Source of the DNA: an uncultured Clostridia bacterium
GTDB taxonomy: Bacteria; Bacillota; Clostridia; Oscillospirales; Acutalibacteraceae
Reading direction: 5' to 3'
DNA: 12,328 nucleotides
Assembly (NCBI GenBank): GCA_937901145.1
Contig: CALCHE010000110.1
Coordinates: 1-12,328, forward strand
Shown here: one piece after another, positions 1-7,167 of the stretch
Layout of the letters: each line of letters begins with the position of its first letter
How positions within the stretch are numbered: position 1 is the stretch's first letter
Translations under genes and position numbers: made by a program
The notes under the pieces: generated by a model
What the model was told of the DNA's origin: nothing
Databases searched by the model: none
The model's input: only the letters and a program-made list of their open reading frames with translations

Positions 1-86
1 TGATGCAGGGATTTTTGTTCGAGAAACAAATACTTCCTTATGGGGTGTCGGCGTATCGGTCTGTCCTTTTAATTTTAACTGATTTA

Positions 87-737
87 TTACTGAGGAGTAG
101 TCTCTTCGGGTACGGTAAAGTTCTCTTCAGTCTTTGCACCGTAAGGGTCTGCCGTTCCGTACCTTGCCATCTTAAGGTCAGTATAAAATACTGCCGTAGC
201 AATGTTTACATAGGGAGCAAGCCAAAATCCGAGAATACCGAATGTGAAAATTGACAGAATAAACCATCCAATAAAGCTGAGCTGAAGCTTAAAAAACTCG
301 AATTTATGGCCTTCCATAAGGCTCTTTGATTCAGCAAGAGCATCCTTGGAGGACATATCGGGATTTTCGGCAAGGATGTAAAATACCATATAATAAGCAT
401 AGCCCTTTATAATTCCGGGCACAATAAAAAGGAGTGTCCACAGGAAAATAAGAAGCATCTGATGCAAGGCAAGAAGGGTAGCATTTGTAAAATTTTTAAA
501 GCCGTCAAAAATATTTCCGATTTCTATGTCCTGACCTTTTATAAAGGCGAGAGAGATAAGCGCAAAAGAAAGAGAAAATGCTCCCGTAATCAGCAAGAGT
601 GCGAGAGCACCTACATAAGGAATCAGTCCCGCAACCATGGACAGAAGTGAAGCCACAAGCATTCCGAGTCCGTAGGTTTTCCATCTTTTACCCATTAAAT
701 CTCTGGCAACTGCTCTGTAATAAGCTGAATTTTTCAT
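87..737 (-). CDS. DUF975 family integral membrane protein
   Basis: A 216-residue polytopic membrane protein of the DUF975 family, whose biochemical role is unknown. Hydrophobic stretches lie at about residues 24-66 (enough for two helices), 87-125 (one or two) and 151-172. Family-like features are the N-terminal R-x-L-M-G-K-x-W patch (12-19), the loop NIFDGFKNF (75-83), the conserved block from P107 through ENP (124-126) to S137 and M141, and the late W172-x-x-PY. The C-terminus is short and acidic. The ATG is preceded by a good AAGGAGG about 7 bases upstream. A sigma-A promoter lies at 779-807, so the gene is probably monocistronic. No intrinsic terminator is visible before the window edge. 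The family call is from recognition of the pattern; a function cannot be given. Confidence 0.85.
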   Translation of the reverse strand: MKNSAYYRAVARDLMGKRWKTYGLGMLVASLLSMVAGLIPYVGALALLLITGAFSLSFALISLAFIKGQDIEIGNIFDGFKNFTNATLLALHQMLLIFLWTLLFIVPGIIKGYAYYMVFYILAENPDMSSKDALAESKSLMEGHKFEFFKLQLSFIGWFILSIFTFGILGFWLAPYVNIATAVFYTDLKMARYGTADPYGAKTEENFTVPEETTPQ

Positions 738-778
738 AATTTTTCCTCCTTGATTTTTACATTTTCTTCTTTATTTCA

Positions 779-807
779 ATACTACACTACACCTTCTTTT
801 TTGTCAA
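779..807 (-). promoter_or_regulatory. sigma-A promoter of the DUF975 gene
   Basis: On the minus strand TTGACA (802-807) and TAGTAT (779-784) are separated by exactly 17 bases. The predicted start is near 772, giving a leader of about 35 nt that contains the ribosome site. The promoter sits just downstream of the ychF terminator, which supports separate transcription. Confidence 0.75.
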
Positions 808-820
808 TTAACAATTCAAA

Positions 821-856
821 CAAAAAAACAGAGCGGATTTCTCCACCCTGCTCTGT
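821..856 (-). terminator. intrinsic terminator after ychF
   Basis: On the minus strand a 7-bp stem ACAGAGC/GCTCTGT (850-856 with 828-834) encloses an inner GGA-GAAA-TCC hairpin and is followed by a T7 run (822-828). It starts 6 bases past the ychF stop codon. Confidence 0.85.
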
Positions 857-861
857 GTTTA

Positions 862-1956
862 TTAAACATTGAAAAGGAAGTGAACGATGTCGCCGTCCTT
901 CATCACATATTCCTTACCTTCACTCTTTACCAGACCCTTTTCCTTCGCAGCAGCGAGAGAGCCGAGCTCCATAAGTGTATCGAAGGAAACTACCTCAGCA
1001 CGGATGAAGCCGCGCTCGAAGTCCGAGTGAATCTTACCTGCTGCCTGAGGAGCCTTGGTGCCCTTTTTGATGGTCCAGGCTCTTACCTCGGGCTGACCTG
1101 CAGTAAGATAAGAAATGAGACCGAGAAGGTTATAGCTTCTCTGGATAAGAAGGTCGAGACCGCTGTTTTCTATACCGAGATCAGCAAGGAACATTTCCTT
1201 ATCCTCTTCGGAAAGAGAAGAAATTTCTGCCTCGAGACCTGCACAGATGGGAAGCACCTCACTGCCCTCAGCCTTGGCGATTTCACATACTGCCTTGTAA
1301 TTTTCATTGGTGTCGATGCCTGAAACGAAGTCAGCCTCGCTCATATTACAGGCGTAAATAACAGGCTTCGATGTAAGAAGAGCGGCACCGTCAAGGATAG
1401 CTTTTTCTTCGTCGGTGCATTCCACACTTCTGGCGGGCTGTTCGTTTTCGAGAGCTTCCTTGACTCTTTTGAGGAAATCGAGCTCAGATGCAAGGCTCTT
1501 ATCGCCCTTCATAGCCTTTGAAACACGGTCGATTCTTCTGTCGATCATTTCAAGGTCGGAGAGAATAAGCTCAAGATTGATGGTTTCCATATCTCTCTTT
1601 GCATCGATAGAGCCGTCAACGTGGATAATATCGTCATCCTCAAAGCAGCGGACTACGTGAATAACAGCATCAACCTCACGGATGTGTGAAAGGAACTTGT
1701 TACCGAGACCTTCACCCTTTGATGCACCTCTTACGAGACCTGCGATGTCCACGAATTCGATGGTGGCAGGAGTGAATTTGACGGGGTTATACATTTCTCT
1801 TAATTTGTCGAGTCTGTAGTCGGGAACAGCAACCACACCCACATTGGGCTCGATGGTGCAGAATGCATAGTTCGCACTCTGTGCGCCTGCATTGGTAATT
1901 GCATTAAAAAGTGTACTTTTGCCTACATTGGGAAGGCCTACTATACCTAATTTCAT
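862..1956 (-). CDS. ychF: YchF/OLA1-type redox-regulated ATPase
   Basis: A 364-residue P-loop protein of the YchF (Obg-like ATPase 1) family, the universally conserved TRAFAC members that prefer ATP over GTP and associate with ribosomes and the proteasome or stress response. Visible motifs are the G1 loop GLPNVGKST (7-15), the G3 box DIAG (70-73) followed by LVRGASKGEGLGNKFL, and NMSE (204-207), the noncanonical G4 that replaces NKxD and marks YchF. A helical coiled-coil insert covers about 125-175. The C-terminal TGS domain includes ERGFIRAEV (314-322) and ends in the typical DGDIVHFLFN. The length is normal for the family. The frame stays open upstream to 2067, but the start at 1956 is chosen because it gives the family N-terminus MKLGIVG and has AAGAGG at normal spacing; the upstream part is repeat sequence. 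No good promoter is visible, so read-through from metY is possible. Confidence 0.96.
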   Translation of the reverse strand: MKLGIVGLPNVGKSTLFNAITNAGAQSANYAFCTIEPNVGVVAVPDYRLDKLREMYNPVKFTPATIEFVDIAGLVRGASKGEGLGNKFLSHIREVDAVIHVVRCFEDDDIIHVDGSIDAKRDMETINLELILSDLEMIDRRIDRVSKAMKGDKSLASELDFLKRVKEALENEQPARSVECTDEEKAILDGAALLTSKPVIYACNMSEADFVSGIDTNENYKAVCEIAKAEGSEVLPICAGLEAEISSLSEEDKEMFLADLGIENSGLDLLIQRSYNLLGLISYLTAGQPEVRAWTIKKGTKAPQAAGKIHSDFERGFIRAEVVSFDTLMELGSLAAAKEKGLVKSEGKEYVMKDGDIVHFLFNV

Positions 1957-1974
1957 TTTATACCTCTTAATTTT

Positions 1975-2181
1975 CGTTATTAATCTCTGCAGACACGGCA
2001 CAGCCTGTCCCTGCAGCCTCTCAGTCACTTCGTGACAGCTCTCCTGAAAAGGGAGATTTTCATTCATCGGACGACCAAATGATCGCCCCTACAGTATCAC
2101 ATAAAAACGGTGGGATGACATTTATTCATTTACGAAAGCTTTCCCACTCATTCTGCGTTCTGAATTCTGCATTCTGCATTC
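1975..2181. repeat. composite short-repeat region between metY and ychF
   Basis: The 223-bp gap looks like several short repeat units placed end to end. At 2149-2181 there are four diverged head-to-tail copies of a GCAGAAT-like heptamer (minus strand), running up to the metY stop codon. Around 2070-2094 is a small stem (minus strand GGGCGATC-ATTT-GGTCGTCC, two G-U pairs). Around 2017-2061 is the unit with the GTCAC-GAA-GTGAC hairpin flanked by CTCTC and GGGAG. From memory, such units recur between genes in gut Ruminococcaceae. Only one copy of each is in this window, so the repeat status is inference except for the heptamer array, which is directly visible. No protein-coding evidence was seen. 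Confidence 0.55.
2103..2147 (-). terminator. possible weak terminator after metY
   Basis: On the minus strand GTGGGA (2142-2147) pairs with TCCCAC (2110-2115) across a 26-base loop containing GAAAGCTTTC, and is followed by CG and T5 (2103-2107). The large loop makes it a weak candidate. It is the only terminator-like structure between metY and ychF. Confidence 0.35.
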
Positions 2182-3475
2182 ATTCAGCGGTAGCTGAACG
2201 GAGAGCCTGCTCGATGTCTGCGATGATGTCCTCTGCATCCTCGATACCTACGGAAAGACGGATAAGGTCACTTCTTACGCCTGCTTCCTCTAACTGCTTG
2301 TCAGTAAGCTGACGGTGTGTGGTTGAAGCGGGATGAAGAACACAGGTCTTGCTGTCTGCTACGTGGGTAACGATGGAAGCAAGTCTGAGAGAGTCCATAA
2401 ACTTAGTAGCGGCCTCTCTGCCACCCTTGACACCGAAGGAGATAACACCGCAGGTGCCGTCGGGCATATATTTTTTAGCCATTTCATACTGAGGATCGCT
2501 TTCGAGACCGGGATAAGATACCCAGGAAACCAGGTCACTTGCTTCGAGATACTTTGCAACCTTAAGAGCGTTTTCGCAGTGTCTTTCCATTCTCAGAGCG
2601 AGAGTTTCCAGACCGAGACCTAAAAGGAAAGCATTCTGAGGGCCGGGAATGGAGCCAAGGTCACGCATAAGCTGAACCACACATTTGGTGATGTAGGCAC
2701 CCTTACCGAAGCGTTCGGTATATGTAACGCCGTGATAGGAGTCGTCGGGAGTGGTCAGACCGGGGTATTTGTCGCTCTGTGTCCAGTCGAAATTACCGCT
2801 GTCAACGATTACACCGCCTACCTGTGTGGCGTGACCGTCCATATATTTGGTGGTGGAGTGGGTGATGATGTCGACACCGTATTTGAATGCCTGACATTTG
2901 ATAGGTGTGGGGAAGGTGTTATCCACGATAAGGGGCACACCGTGAGAGTGAGCGGCCTTAGCGAACTTTTCGATGTCGAGAACCTGGAGAGAAGGATTGG
3001 AAAGAGTTTCGCCGAAAACAGCCTTTGTGTTTTCCTTGAATGCAGCATTAAGCTCTTCCTCGGTGCAGTCGGGTGTTACGAAGGTAAACTCGATGCCGAG
3101 CTTTCTCATAGTAACATTGAAAAGGTTAAAGGTACCGCCGTAAATGGCCGTGGATGCTACCACGTGGTCACCTGCTGAGCAGATATTGAAAACAGCGAAG
3201 AAGTTCGCAGCCTGACCTGATGAGGTAAGAACTGCGGCCACACCGCCCTCGAGATCAGCGATTCTGGCTGCTACTGCATCATTGGTGGGGTTCTGAAGAC
3301 GGGTATAGAAATATCCGCTGGCCTCAAGGTCGAAAAGCTTACCCATTTCAACGCTTGAATCGTATTTGTATGTAGTGCTCTGACAGATAGGAATCTGACG
3401 GGGCTCACCGTTTTTCGGTGTATATCCTGAATGGATACATTTGGTGGCAATTTTATAATCACTCACTGTAATCAT
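2180..3475 (-). CDS. metY: O-acetylhomoserine sulfhydrylase (MetY-type, PLP-dependent)
   Basis: A cytosolic PLP enzyme of the Cys/Met metabolism (cystathionine gamma-synthase-like) family, about 431 residues. It makes homocysteine from O-acetylhomoserine and sulfide, or acts as the related aminocarboxypropyltransferase in methionine synthesis. Visible features are CIHSGY-PKNGEPR near the N-terminus, YTRLQNPTN (57-65), SSGQAA (85-90), the cofactor-contact VDNTF (184-188), the PLP-lysine site THSTTKYMDGH (205-215, lysine 210) and C-terminal HPASTTHRQL (381-390). The length and the insert around 225-260 fit MetY rather than the shorter MetB/MetC/MetZ. The start is uncertain: the ATG at 3475 directly abuts AGAGG, whereas the GTG at 3466 has it 9 bases upstream and gives a family-like start (M)SDYKIATKC. 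A consensus promoter gives a leader of only 33-42 nt, too short for a SAM riboswitch or T-box. Confidence 0.95.
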   Translation of the reverse strand: MITVSDYKIATKCIHSGYTPKNGEPRQIPICQSTTYKYDSSVEMGKLFDLEASGYFYTRLQNPTNDAVAARIADLEGGVAAVLTSSGQAANFFAVFNICSAGDHVVASTAIYGGTFNLFNVTMRKLGIEFTFVTPDCTEEELNAAFKENTKAVFGETLSNPSLQVLDIEKFAKAAHSHGVPLIVDNTFPTPIKCQAFKYGVDIITHSTTKYMDGHATQVGGVIVDSGNFDWTQSDKYPGLTTPDDSYHGVTYTERFGKGAYITKCVVQLMRDLGSIPGPQNAFLLGLGLETLALRMERHCENALKVAKYLEASDLVSWVSYPGLESDPQYEMAKKYMPDGTCGVISFGVKGGREAATKFMDSLRLASIVTHVADSKTCVLHPASTTHRQLTDKQLEEAGVRSDLIRLSVGIEDAEDIIADIEQALRSATAE

Positions 3476-3514
3476 CCTCTTTTCTTTAAAATGTGTTTTT
3501 GCTATAGACACTTT

Positions 3515-3543
3515 ATTATATTACATCAGTGCCTTTAAGTCAA
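3515..3543 (-). promoter_or_regulatory. sigma-A promoter of metY
   Basis: On the minus strand TTGACT (3538-3543) and a perfect TATAAT (3515-3520) are separated by 17 bases. The predicted start is near 3508. The short leader leaves no room for a methionine-responsive riboswitch, so any regulation would need to act at the promoter. Confidence 0.85.
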
Positions 3544-3554
3544 GATTAACCGCA

Positions 3555-3588
3555 CTAAAAAAGAAAACTCCGACCGCAGTCGGAGTTT
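3555..3588 (-). terminator. intrinsic terminator after the small secreted-protein gene
   Basis: A 10-bp perfect stem AAACTCCGAC/GTCGGAGTTT (3565-3574 with 3579-3588) has a 4-base loop. On the minus strand it is followed by a T-rich run TCTTTTTTAG (3555-3564). It lies 20 bases past the stop codon. Confidence 0.9.
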
Positions 3589-3608
3589 ATGTATGTTTCT
3601 CAATCAAA

Positions 3609-4148
3609 TCAATAGGCTTTACCGTTAGCAAAAAGATTACCGATCATACCGAAGATGAAATCAAAGATAGCAGAAATTTTGTCTCCGACTTCGAGTGATT
3701 CGAACTGATACTGAACGCCCTCTGTGGTAGCAGTAGCATTTGTGTAGGAAACACCGTCCTTTTCATATCTGAGAGAGCCGCCTCCTACAGTGATGTAGTA
3801 GTAGCCTTCATCTGTCAGGTTGAGACCCTTAAGATTGATATGAAGAACGCCGCCTGCGAGATAAGCATCACCTGAACCGAGAGTTGCCTTTTCCACACGG
3901 TCGAAAGCATCGAAGATGTTCTCTTCCTTTTCTGCTGAGTAATAGACGGTAAATACTGCCTCAGAAGCTAACTCGGTATAGTCTGCACCTACAGGGATTT
4001 CTACACTTGAAATCGTCGTAAGACCTCTGAAATCTGCCACACCCTGACCGAGCTCTGCAGGCCAGTCAAGAGCAAAAGCATTAAGTCCGAGACATCCGAA
4101 AAGCATCATAGCTGCCATCAATACGGATAAAAGTTTTCTTGTTTTCAT
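3609..4148 (-). CDS. small secreted protein of unknown function
   Basis: A 179-residue protein I do not recognise. The N-terminus is a clear Sec signal peptide: basic MKTRK, a hydrophobic core with Leu/Met/Ala, then NAFA with probable cleavage before LDW. A cysteine in the core (LFGC) is a poor lipobox, so a released or wall-trapped protein is more likely than a lipoprotein. The mature part looks like a compact beta-rich domain with many Thr, Val, Tyr and Gly. It ends in a striking hydrophobic/aromatic segment (AIFDFIFGMIGNLF) before a short polar tail, which could bind a membrane or partner. Two ATGs are possible: 4154 and 4148. The latter is chosen because AGAGG lies 8 bases upstream, against 2 for the former. 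It has its own promoter, a 5' stem-loop and a strong terminator, so it is a single-gene unit. Confidence 0.75.
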   Translation of the reverse strand: MKTRKLLSVLMAAMMLFGCLGLNAFALDWPAELGQGVADFRGLTTISSVEIPVGADYTELASEAVFTVYYSAEKEENIFDAFDRVEKATLGSGDAYLAGGVLHINLKGLNLTDEGYYYITVGGGSLRYEKDGVSYTNATATTEGVQYQFESLEVGDKISAIFDFIFGMIGNLFANGKAY

Positions 4149-4180
4149 TTTCATTACCTCTTTTCATATTTTTTCTTTTT

Positions 4181-4220
4181 CAGAAATGTAAAGTTTGTAA
4201 ACAAAGTTTTAACATTTCTG
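4181..4220 (-). promoter_or_regulatory. 40-bp dyad at the predicted 5' end of the small secreted-protein mRNA
   Basis: The outer arms CAGAAATGT (4181-4189) and ACATTTCTG (4212-4220) are perfect 9-bp complements. Inner arms add AAA and TTTG pairs around a small mismatch, leaving a loop of about 4 bases. The predicted transcription start is about 4222, so the RNA would begin with this stem-loop. It could protect the 5' end of the mRNA, as in known Bacillus stabilising leaders, or be a protein-binding operator. The structure is seen; the function is inferred. Confidence 0.55.
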
Positions 4221-4228
4221 TCGTCTTC

Positions 4229-4257
4229 ATTATATTTGTTAACAATATGAAAGTCAA
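4229..4257 (-). promoter_or_regulatory. sigma-A promoter of the small secreted-protein gene
   Basis: On the minus strand TTGACT (4252-4257) and a perfect TATAAT (4229-4234) have a 17-base spacer. The -35 box is only 35 bases past the stop codon of the upstream deacetylase gene, which shows no GC-rich terminator, so some read-through from that gene is possible. Confidence 0.85.
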
Positions 4258-4291
4258 TAGTCAAAAGAGGTATTTAATATTTATTTAATTT

Positions 4292-5989
4292 TTACACATA
4301 ACCGTTGTAATAAATCTTTCCGCCCTCAGCACCGCCGGCCCTCGCTTCCAGAAGCTCCGATACGGTAACGAGCTGATAACCCTCAGCTATAAGCCAGGGA
4401 ATGATAATCTCCGAAGCCTCCGCTGTCGAACCGTAAAGATCGTGCATAAGTATTATGGAGCCGTCACGGACAGTAGATTTTATATGGGATACTACCTTTG
4501 AACAAGAGCGTGTCTTCCAGTCCAGGGTATCCACCGACCACTGAATGAAGGGCTTGTCCGCCAGAACTGCCGCCTTACCTACTGCTCCGCCGGGAGCACG
4601 GCAAAGAATCGTGGTCTGACCTGTATATTTCTTTATAAGACGGTCAGTTTTTGTTATCTCTTCGAGGATCTTTTCATCGGTACTTGCAGTGTATATAGCG
4701 TGTGAGTAGGAGTGATTTGCCACCTCACAGCCGAGCTTTGCCTGTCTTTTAAGACAGTCCTTGAACTCCTCTATGCGCGAGCCCACCACGAAGAAGGTCG
4801 CTCTGGCACCGTGCTTTTCCAGTGCATCAAGTATACGGTTGGTATTTTCCTGATGCGGGCCGTCGTCATAGGTAAGTGCTACCATAGGCTTCGTCGGGTC
4901 AAGCTGTCTGCTCGTGAGAACAGGAGAAAAAGCACTCTCGTTCTTTCCGATAATCGCTCTCACCTTATAGGAAACAACTGTCTTACTATCCTTAGGCTTA
5001 TCACTGAGTGACAAAGATTTCGTATCCTTCAGCTTTTCCCATTTACCGTCGCCTGTTTTCTTATATACCTGATACTTTTCAGCACCCTCTTTTTTATTCC
5101 AGCTGAGCTTTATTTTTTTACCGCTTTTTTTCAGAGTAAAGCCCTCGGGAGCTTTCAGACAGATACCGCTTAAAGAATTCTCGCGCAGACTTCTGCTTTT
5201 TCCTGCCACAGCTCTTACGAAATAGGAATAGGTTGCTCCGTCCTCAGCTTTTTTGTCCTCATAAGAATCAGTATAAGATTCCACGGAAGAAAGCTTTTTC
5301 CATTTCTTTTCACCCTGCTTTTTTCTGTACACGGTATAATTCTGAGCACCATCTACCTTTTTCCAGCTGATAGCCATACCGTCAGCAGTTTTTTCCAGAG
5401 ACAGAAGCTCAGGTGCATTAAGTCTGCCGATTTTAACTGATGAAGCTGCACTGGTGCTTTTACCCTTGGCGCTTCTCACATTATATGTATAAATAACACC
5501 CTTTTCAGCAGTTGCGTCAGTAAAGCTTTCTGCCTTAGTGCTGCCCAGACGAATAGCTTTTCCGCCTGTGGTTTTACGGTAAACCACATATCTGTCAGCA
5601 CCCTCAGCCTTATTCCATTTGAGCACCGTCCCTTTATCATTGACAGCGGCACTTTTAACGGAGGGTGCAGGAAGGAAGGTTGTGCTTTTACTACTGCTCT
5701 TCAGCTTACCTTTTTTTATGTAATAAGAATATTTCTGTCCGCCTGTGAGCTCTTTGTCCGTATATTTTTTACCCTTCACACCGCATACGGCAAAATATTT
5801 TCCGTCACCCGTCTTTTTATAAACGGTGTAGGTTTCTTTCTTTTTTCCGTTCCACTGCAGAACGATACTGTCAGCCTTTTTGGTCAGCTTAAGGTTAAGC
5901 TTATTCGCAGCTGAGGATGTTCCCGAAAGCATAACTGCTCCGAAAGATACAACCATAAGAAATGTAAGTATTCTGATCATTCTTTTCAT
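4292..5989 (-). CDS. secreted polysaccharide deacetylase (NodB domain) with four FN3-like repeats
   Basis: A 565-residue exported protein. Residues 1-28 form a signal peptide (MKRMIRIL, hydrophobic core, SSAA). Residues 29 to about 364 hold four repeats of about 85 residues, each with a W-x-K/G-x-x-G/K-x-x-x-Y-x-V-Y-x-K pattern and a late tyrosine-rich strand, typical of fibronectin type III modules in clostridial surface proteins. They are very lysine-rich, which suits binding to acidic wall polymers. The C-terminal NodB/CE4 domain (about 367-550) keeps all expected motifs: TYDDGP with D375/D376, HSYSH (metal H426 and H430), RAPGG (464-468), DTLDW (487-491) and LMHD (514-517). It should therefore be an active metal-dependent deacetylase, acting on peptidoglycan or another N-acetylated glycan outside the cell. 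The substrate cannot be told from sequence. The ATG has AAAGGAGG 8 bases upstream. No wall-anchor motif was seen. Confidence 0.93.
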   Translation of the reverse strand: MKRMIRILTFLMVVSFGAVMLSGTSSAANKLNLKLTKKADSIVLQWNGKKKETYTVYKKTGDGKYFAVCGVKGKKYTDKELTGGQKYSYYIKKGKLKSSSKSTTFLPAPSVKSAAVNDKGTVLKWNKAEGADRYVVYRKTTGGKAIRLGSTKAESFTDATAEKGVIYTYNVRSAKGKSTSAASSVKIGRLNAPELLSLEKTADGMAISWKKVDGAQNYTVYRKKQGEKKWKKLSSVESYTDSYEDKKAEDGATYSYFVRAVAGKSRSLRENSLSGICLKAPEGFTLKKSGKKIKLSWNKKEGAEKYQVYKKTGDGKWEKLKDTKSLSLSDKPKDSKTVVSYKVRAIIGKNESAFSPVLTSRQLDPTKPMVALTYDDGPHQENTNRILDALEKHGARATFFVVGSRIEEFKDCLKRQAKLGCEVANHSYSHAIYTASTDEKILEEITKTDRLIKKYTGQTTILCRAPGGAVGKAAVLADKPFIQWSVDTLDWKTRSCSKVVSHIKSTVRDGSIILMHDLYGSTAEASEIIIPWLIAEGYQLVTVSELLEARAGGAEGGKIYYNGYV

Positions 5990-6019
5990 TTTAGTTACCT
6001 CCTTTTTCTTTCTGATTTA

Positions 6020-6049
6020 ATTATAATATTTTACACTTTTCCCTGTCAA
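6020..6049 (-). promoter_or_regulatory. sigma-A promoter of the polysaccharide deacetylase gene
   Basis: On the minus strand TTGACA (6044-6049) and TATAAT (6020-6025) have an 18-base spacer. It lies back to back with the nucleotidyltransferase promoter; the two -35 boxes are 35 bases apart. Confidence 0.8.
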
Positions 6050-6084
6050 CAAAAAACTACAAAATATGTCAAAAAATTTTCCTC

Positions 6085-6113
6085 TTGCTATTTCTCTGCA
6101 ATAGTGGTAAAAT
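6085..6113 (+). promoter_or_regulatory. sigma-A promoter of the nucleotidyltransferase gene
   Basis: TTGCTA (6085-6090) and TAAAAT (6108-6113) have a 17-base spacer. The predicted start is near 6120. Confidence 0.65.
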
Positions 6114-6119
6114 AAAACA

Positions 6120-6134
6120 CGGAGACAGTCTCCG
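6120..6134 (+). promoter_or_regulatory. stem-loop at the predicted 5' end of the nucleotidyltransferase mRNA
   Basis: CGGAGA-CAG-TCTCCG is a perfect 6-bp stem with a 3-base loop, starting at the predicted transcription start. It lies 13 bases before the AAGGAG ribosome site, so it should not block translation. It could stabilise the RNA or bind a protein. The role is inferred. Confidence 0.45.
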
Positions 6135-6162
6135 CCAACTAAAAAATAAGGAGAAAATCAAA

Positions 6163-7080
6163 ATGAATAAAAGTGCAACTCTGGTAATAATGGCCGCAGG
6201 TATGGGAAGCCGCTTCGGCGGTCTCAAGCAGATCGAGCCTGTAGGACCCTGCGGTGAAATCATTCTCGACTATTCTGTTTATGATGCAGTCCGCGCAGGC
6301 TTTGATAAGGTAGTTTTCCTCATAAAAAAAGAAATCGAAGAAGATTTCCGCGCCATAACCGACGGCAGATATGACGAAAAAATCAAAATCGATTATGCTT
6401 TTCAGGAGCTCGACAACCTTCCCGAAGGCTTTACCGTTCCCGAAGGCAGAACCAAACCCTGGGGTACGGCTCACGCCATCTATTCCTGCAAGGATGTTAT
6501 CGACGGCCCCTTTGCCGTTATCAATGCCGACGACTATTACGGAGTAGAAACCTTCAAGGTAATATATGATGAGCTTACGAAAGAAAAGGAAGACACAGGC
6601 ATTTACGATTTCTCTATGGTAGGCTTTAAAATCGAAAATACCCTCACTGAAAACGGCCATGTAGCACGCGGTGTGTGTAAAATCGAAAACGGTTATATGA
6701 CCGACATCGTAGAAAGAACTAAGATTATGTACCGTGACGGAAAGATTATGTTCACCGAGGATGAGGAAACCTGGGAGGAAATTCCTGAGGGTACACCTGT
6801 TTCGATGAATCTCTGGGGCTTCACACCCGAAATCATCACAGAAATCGGGAACCGTTTCACCGCCTTCCTTAAAAAGAACGCAGACAACCCTCTCAAAAGC
6901 GAATTCTACATTCCCTTCGTAGTAGACGAGCTGGTAAAAGAAGGCAAAGCAAAGGTAACTGCCCTCACCACTCCCGAAAAGTGGTACGGTGTAACCTATA
7001 AAGAGGACAAACAGTCCGTTATTGATGCCCTTAATGAAAAAACAGACAAAGGCATTTATCCCGCTCCTCTCTGGAAATAA
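6163..7080 (+). CDS. NDP-sugar type nucleotidyltransferase
   Basis: A 305-residue cytosolic nucleotidyltransferase of the GT-A-like NTP_transferase fold, which joins an NTP and a sugar (or other) phosphate to give an NDP-activated product and pyrophosphate. Seen are the N-terminal nucleotide-binding signature AAGMGSRFGGLKQ (11-23, R17 and K22), KPWGTAHA (98-105), the metal-binding NADDYYG (121-127) and a later MNLWGF (215-220) that shapes the active site. It lacks the left-handed beta-helix of GlmU-like proteins. The family occurs widely in Clostridia with an unassigned substrate, so a specific sugar cannot be named. The frame is open upstream to 6085, but the ATG at 6163 is chosen for its AAGGAG at 9 bases and the direct start of the signature. 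It has its own promoter and terminator and no pathway partner beside it. A link to the divergent secreted deacetylase is only a guess. Confidence 0.9.
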   Translation: MNKSATLVIMAAGMGSRFGGLKQIEPVGPCGEIILDYSVYDAVRAGFDKVVFLIKKEIEEDFRAITDGRYDEKIKIDYAFQELDNLPEGFTVPEGRTKPWGTAHAIYSCKDVIDGPFAVINADDYYGVETFKVIYDELTKEKEDTGIYDFSMVGFKIENTLTENGHVARGVCKIENGYMTDIVERTKIMYRDGKIMFTEDEETWEEIPEGTPVSMNLWGFTPEIITEIGNRFTAFLKKNADNPLKSEFYIPFVVDELVKEGKAKVTALTTPEKWYGVTYKEDKQSVIDALNEKTDKGIYPAPLWK

Positions 7081-7091
7081 ATATCAAACGA

Positions 7092-7124
7092 ATGCGGTTG
7101 CAGTTTTTCTGTGGCCGCATTTTT
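7092..7124 (+). terminator. intrinsic terminator after the nucleotidyltransferase gene
   Basis: A 12-bp stem (7092-7103 with 7109-7120, three G-U pairs) with a T5 loop is followed by T4. It begins 12 bases after the stop codon. Confidence 0.88.
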
Positions 7125-7167
7125 CACATACTGCAGAAATCACGCCCTGTTTTTACACTTACTGTTA

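Noticed and set aside
3..254. Plus-strand open frame at the left edge
   Set aside because: Mostly antisense to the DUF975 gene, with no family features.
880..1323. Plus-strand open frame opposite ychF
   Set aside because: It is antisense to a strongly conserved gene and its translation has no family features; this is a shadow of codon bias.
1957..2067. N-terminal extension of the YchF reading frame by 37 codons
   Set aside because: It lies in repeat-like sequence, has no ribosome site, and would place a non-family segment before the P-loop; the ATG at 1956 fits the family and has AAGAGG.
2732..3178. Plus-strand open frame opposite metY
   Set aside because: Antisense shadow of a conserved enzyme; no ribosome site or promoter was seen.
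3476..3514. SAM riboswitch or T-box before metY
   Set aside because: The well-supported promoter leaves a leader of about 33-42 nt, too short for either, and no specifier or aptamer core is present.
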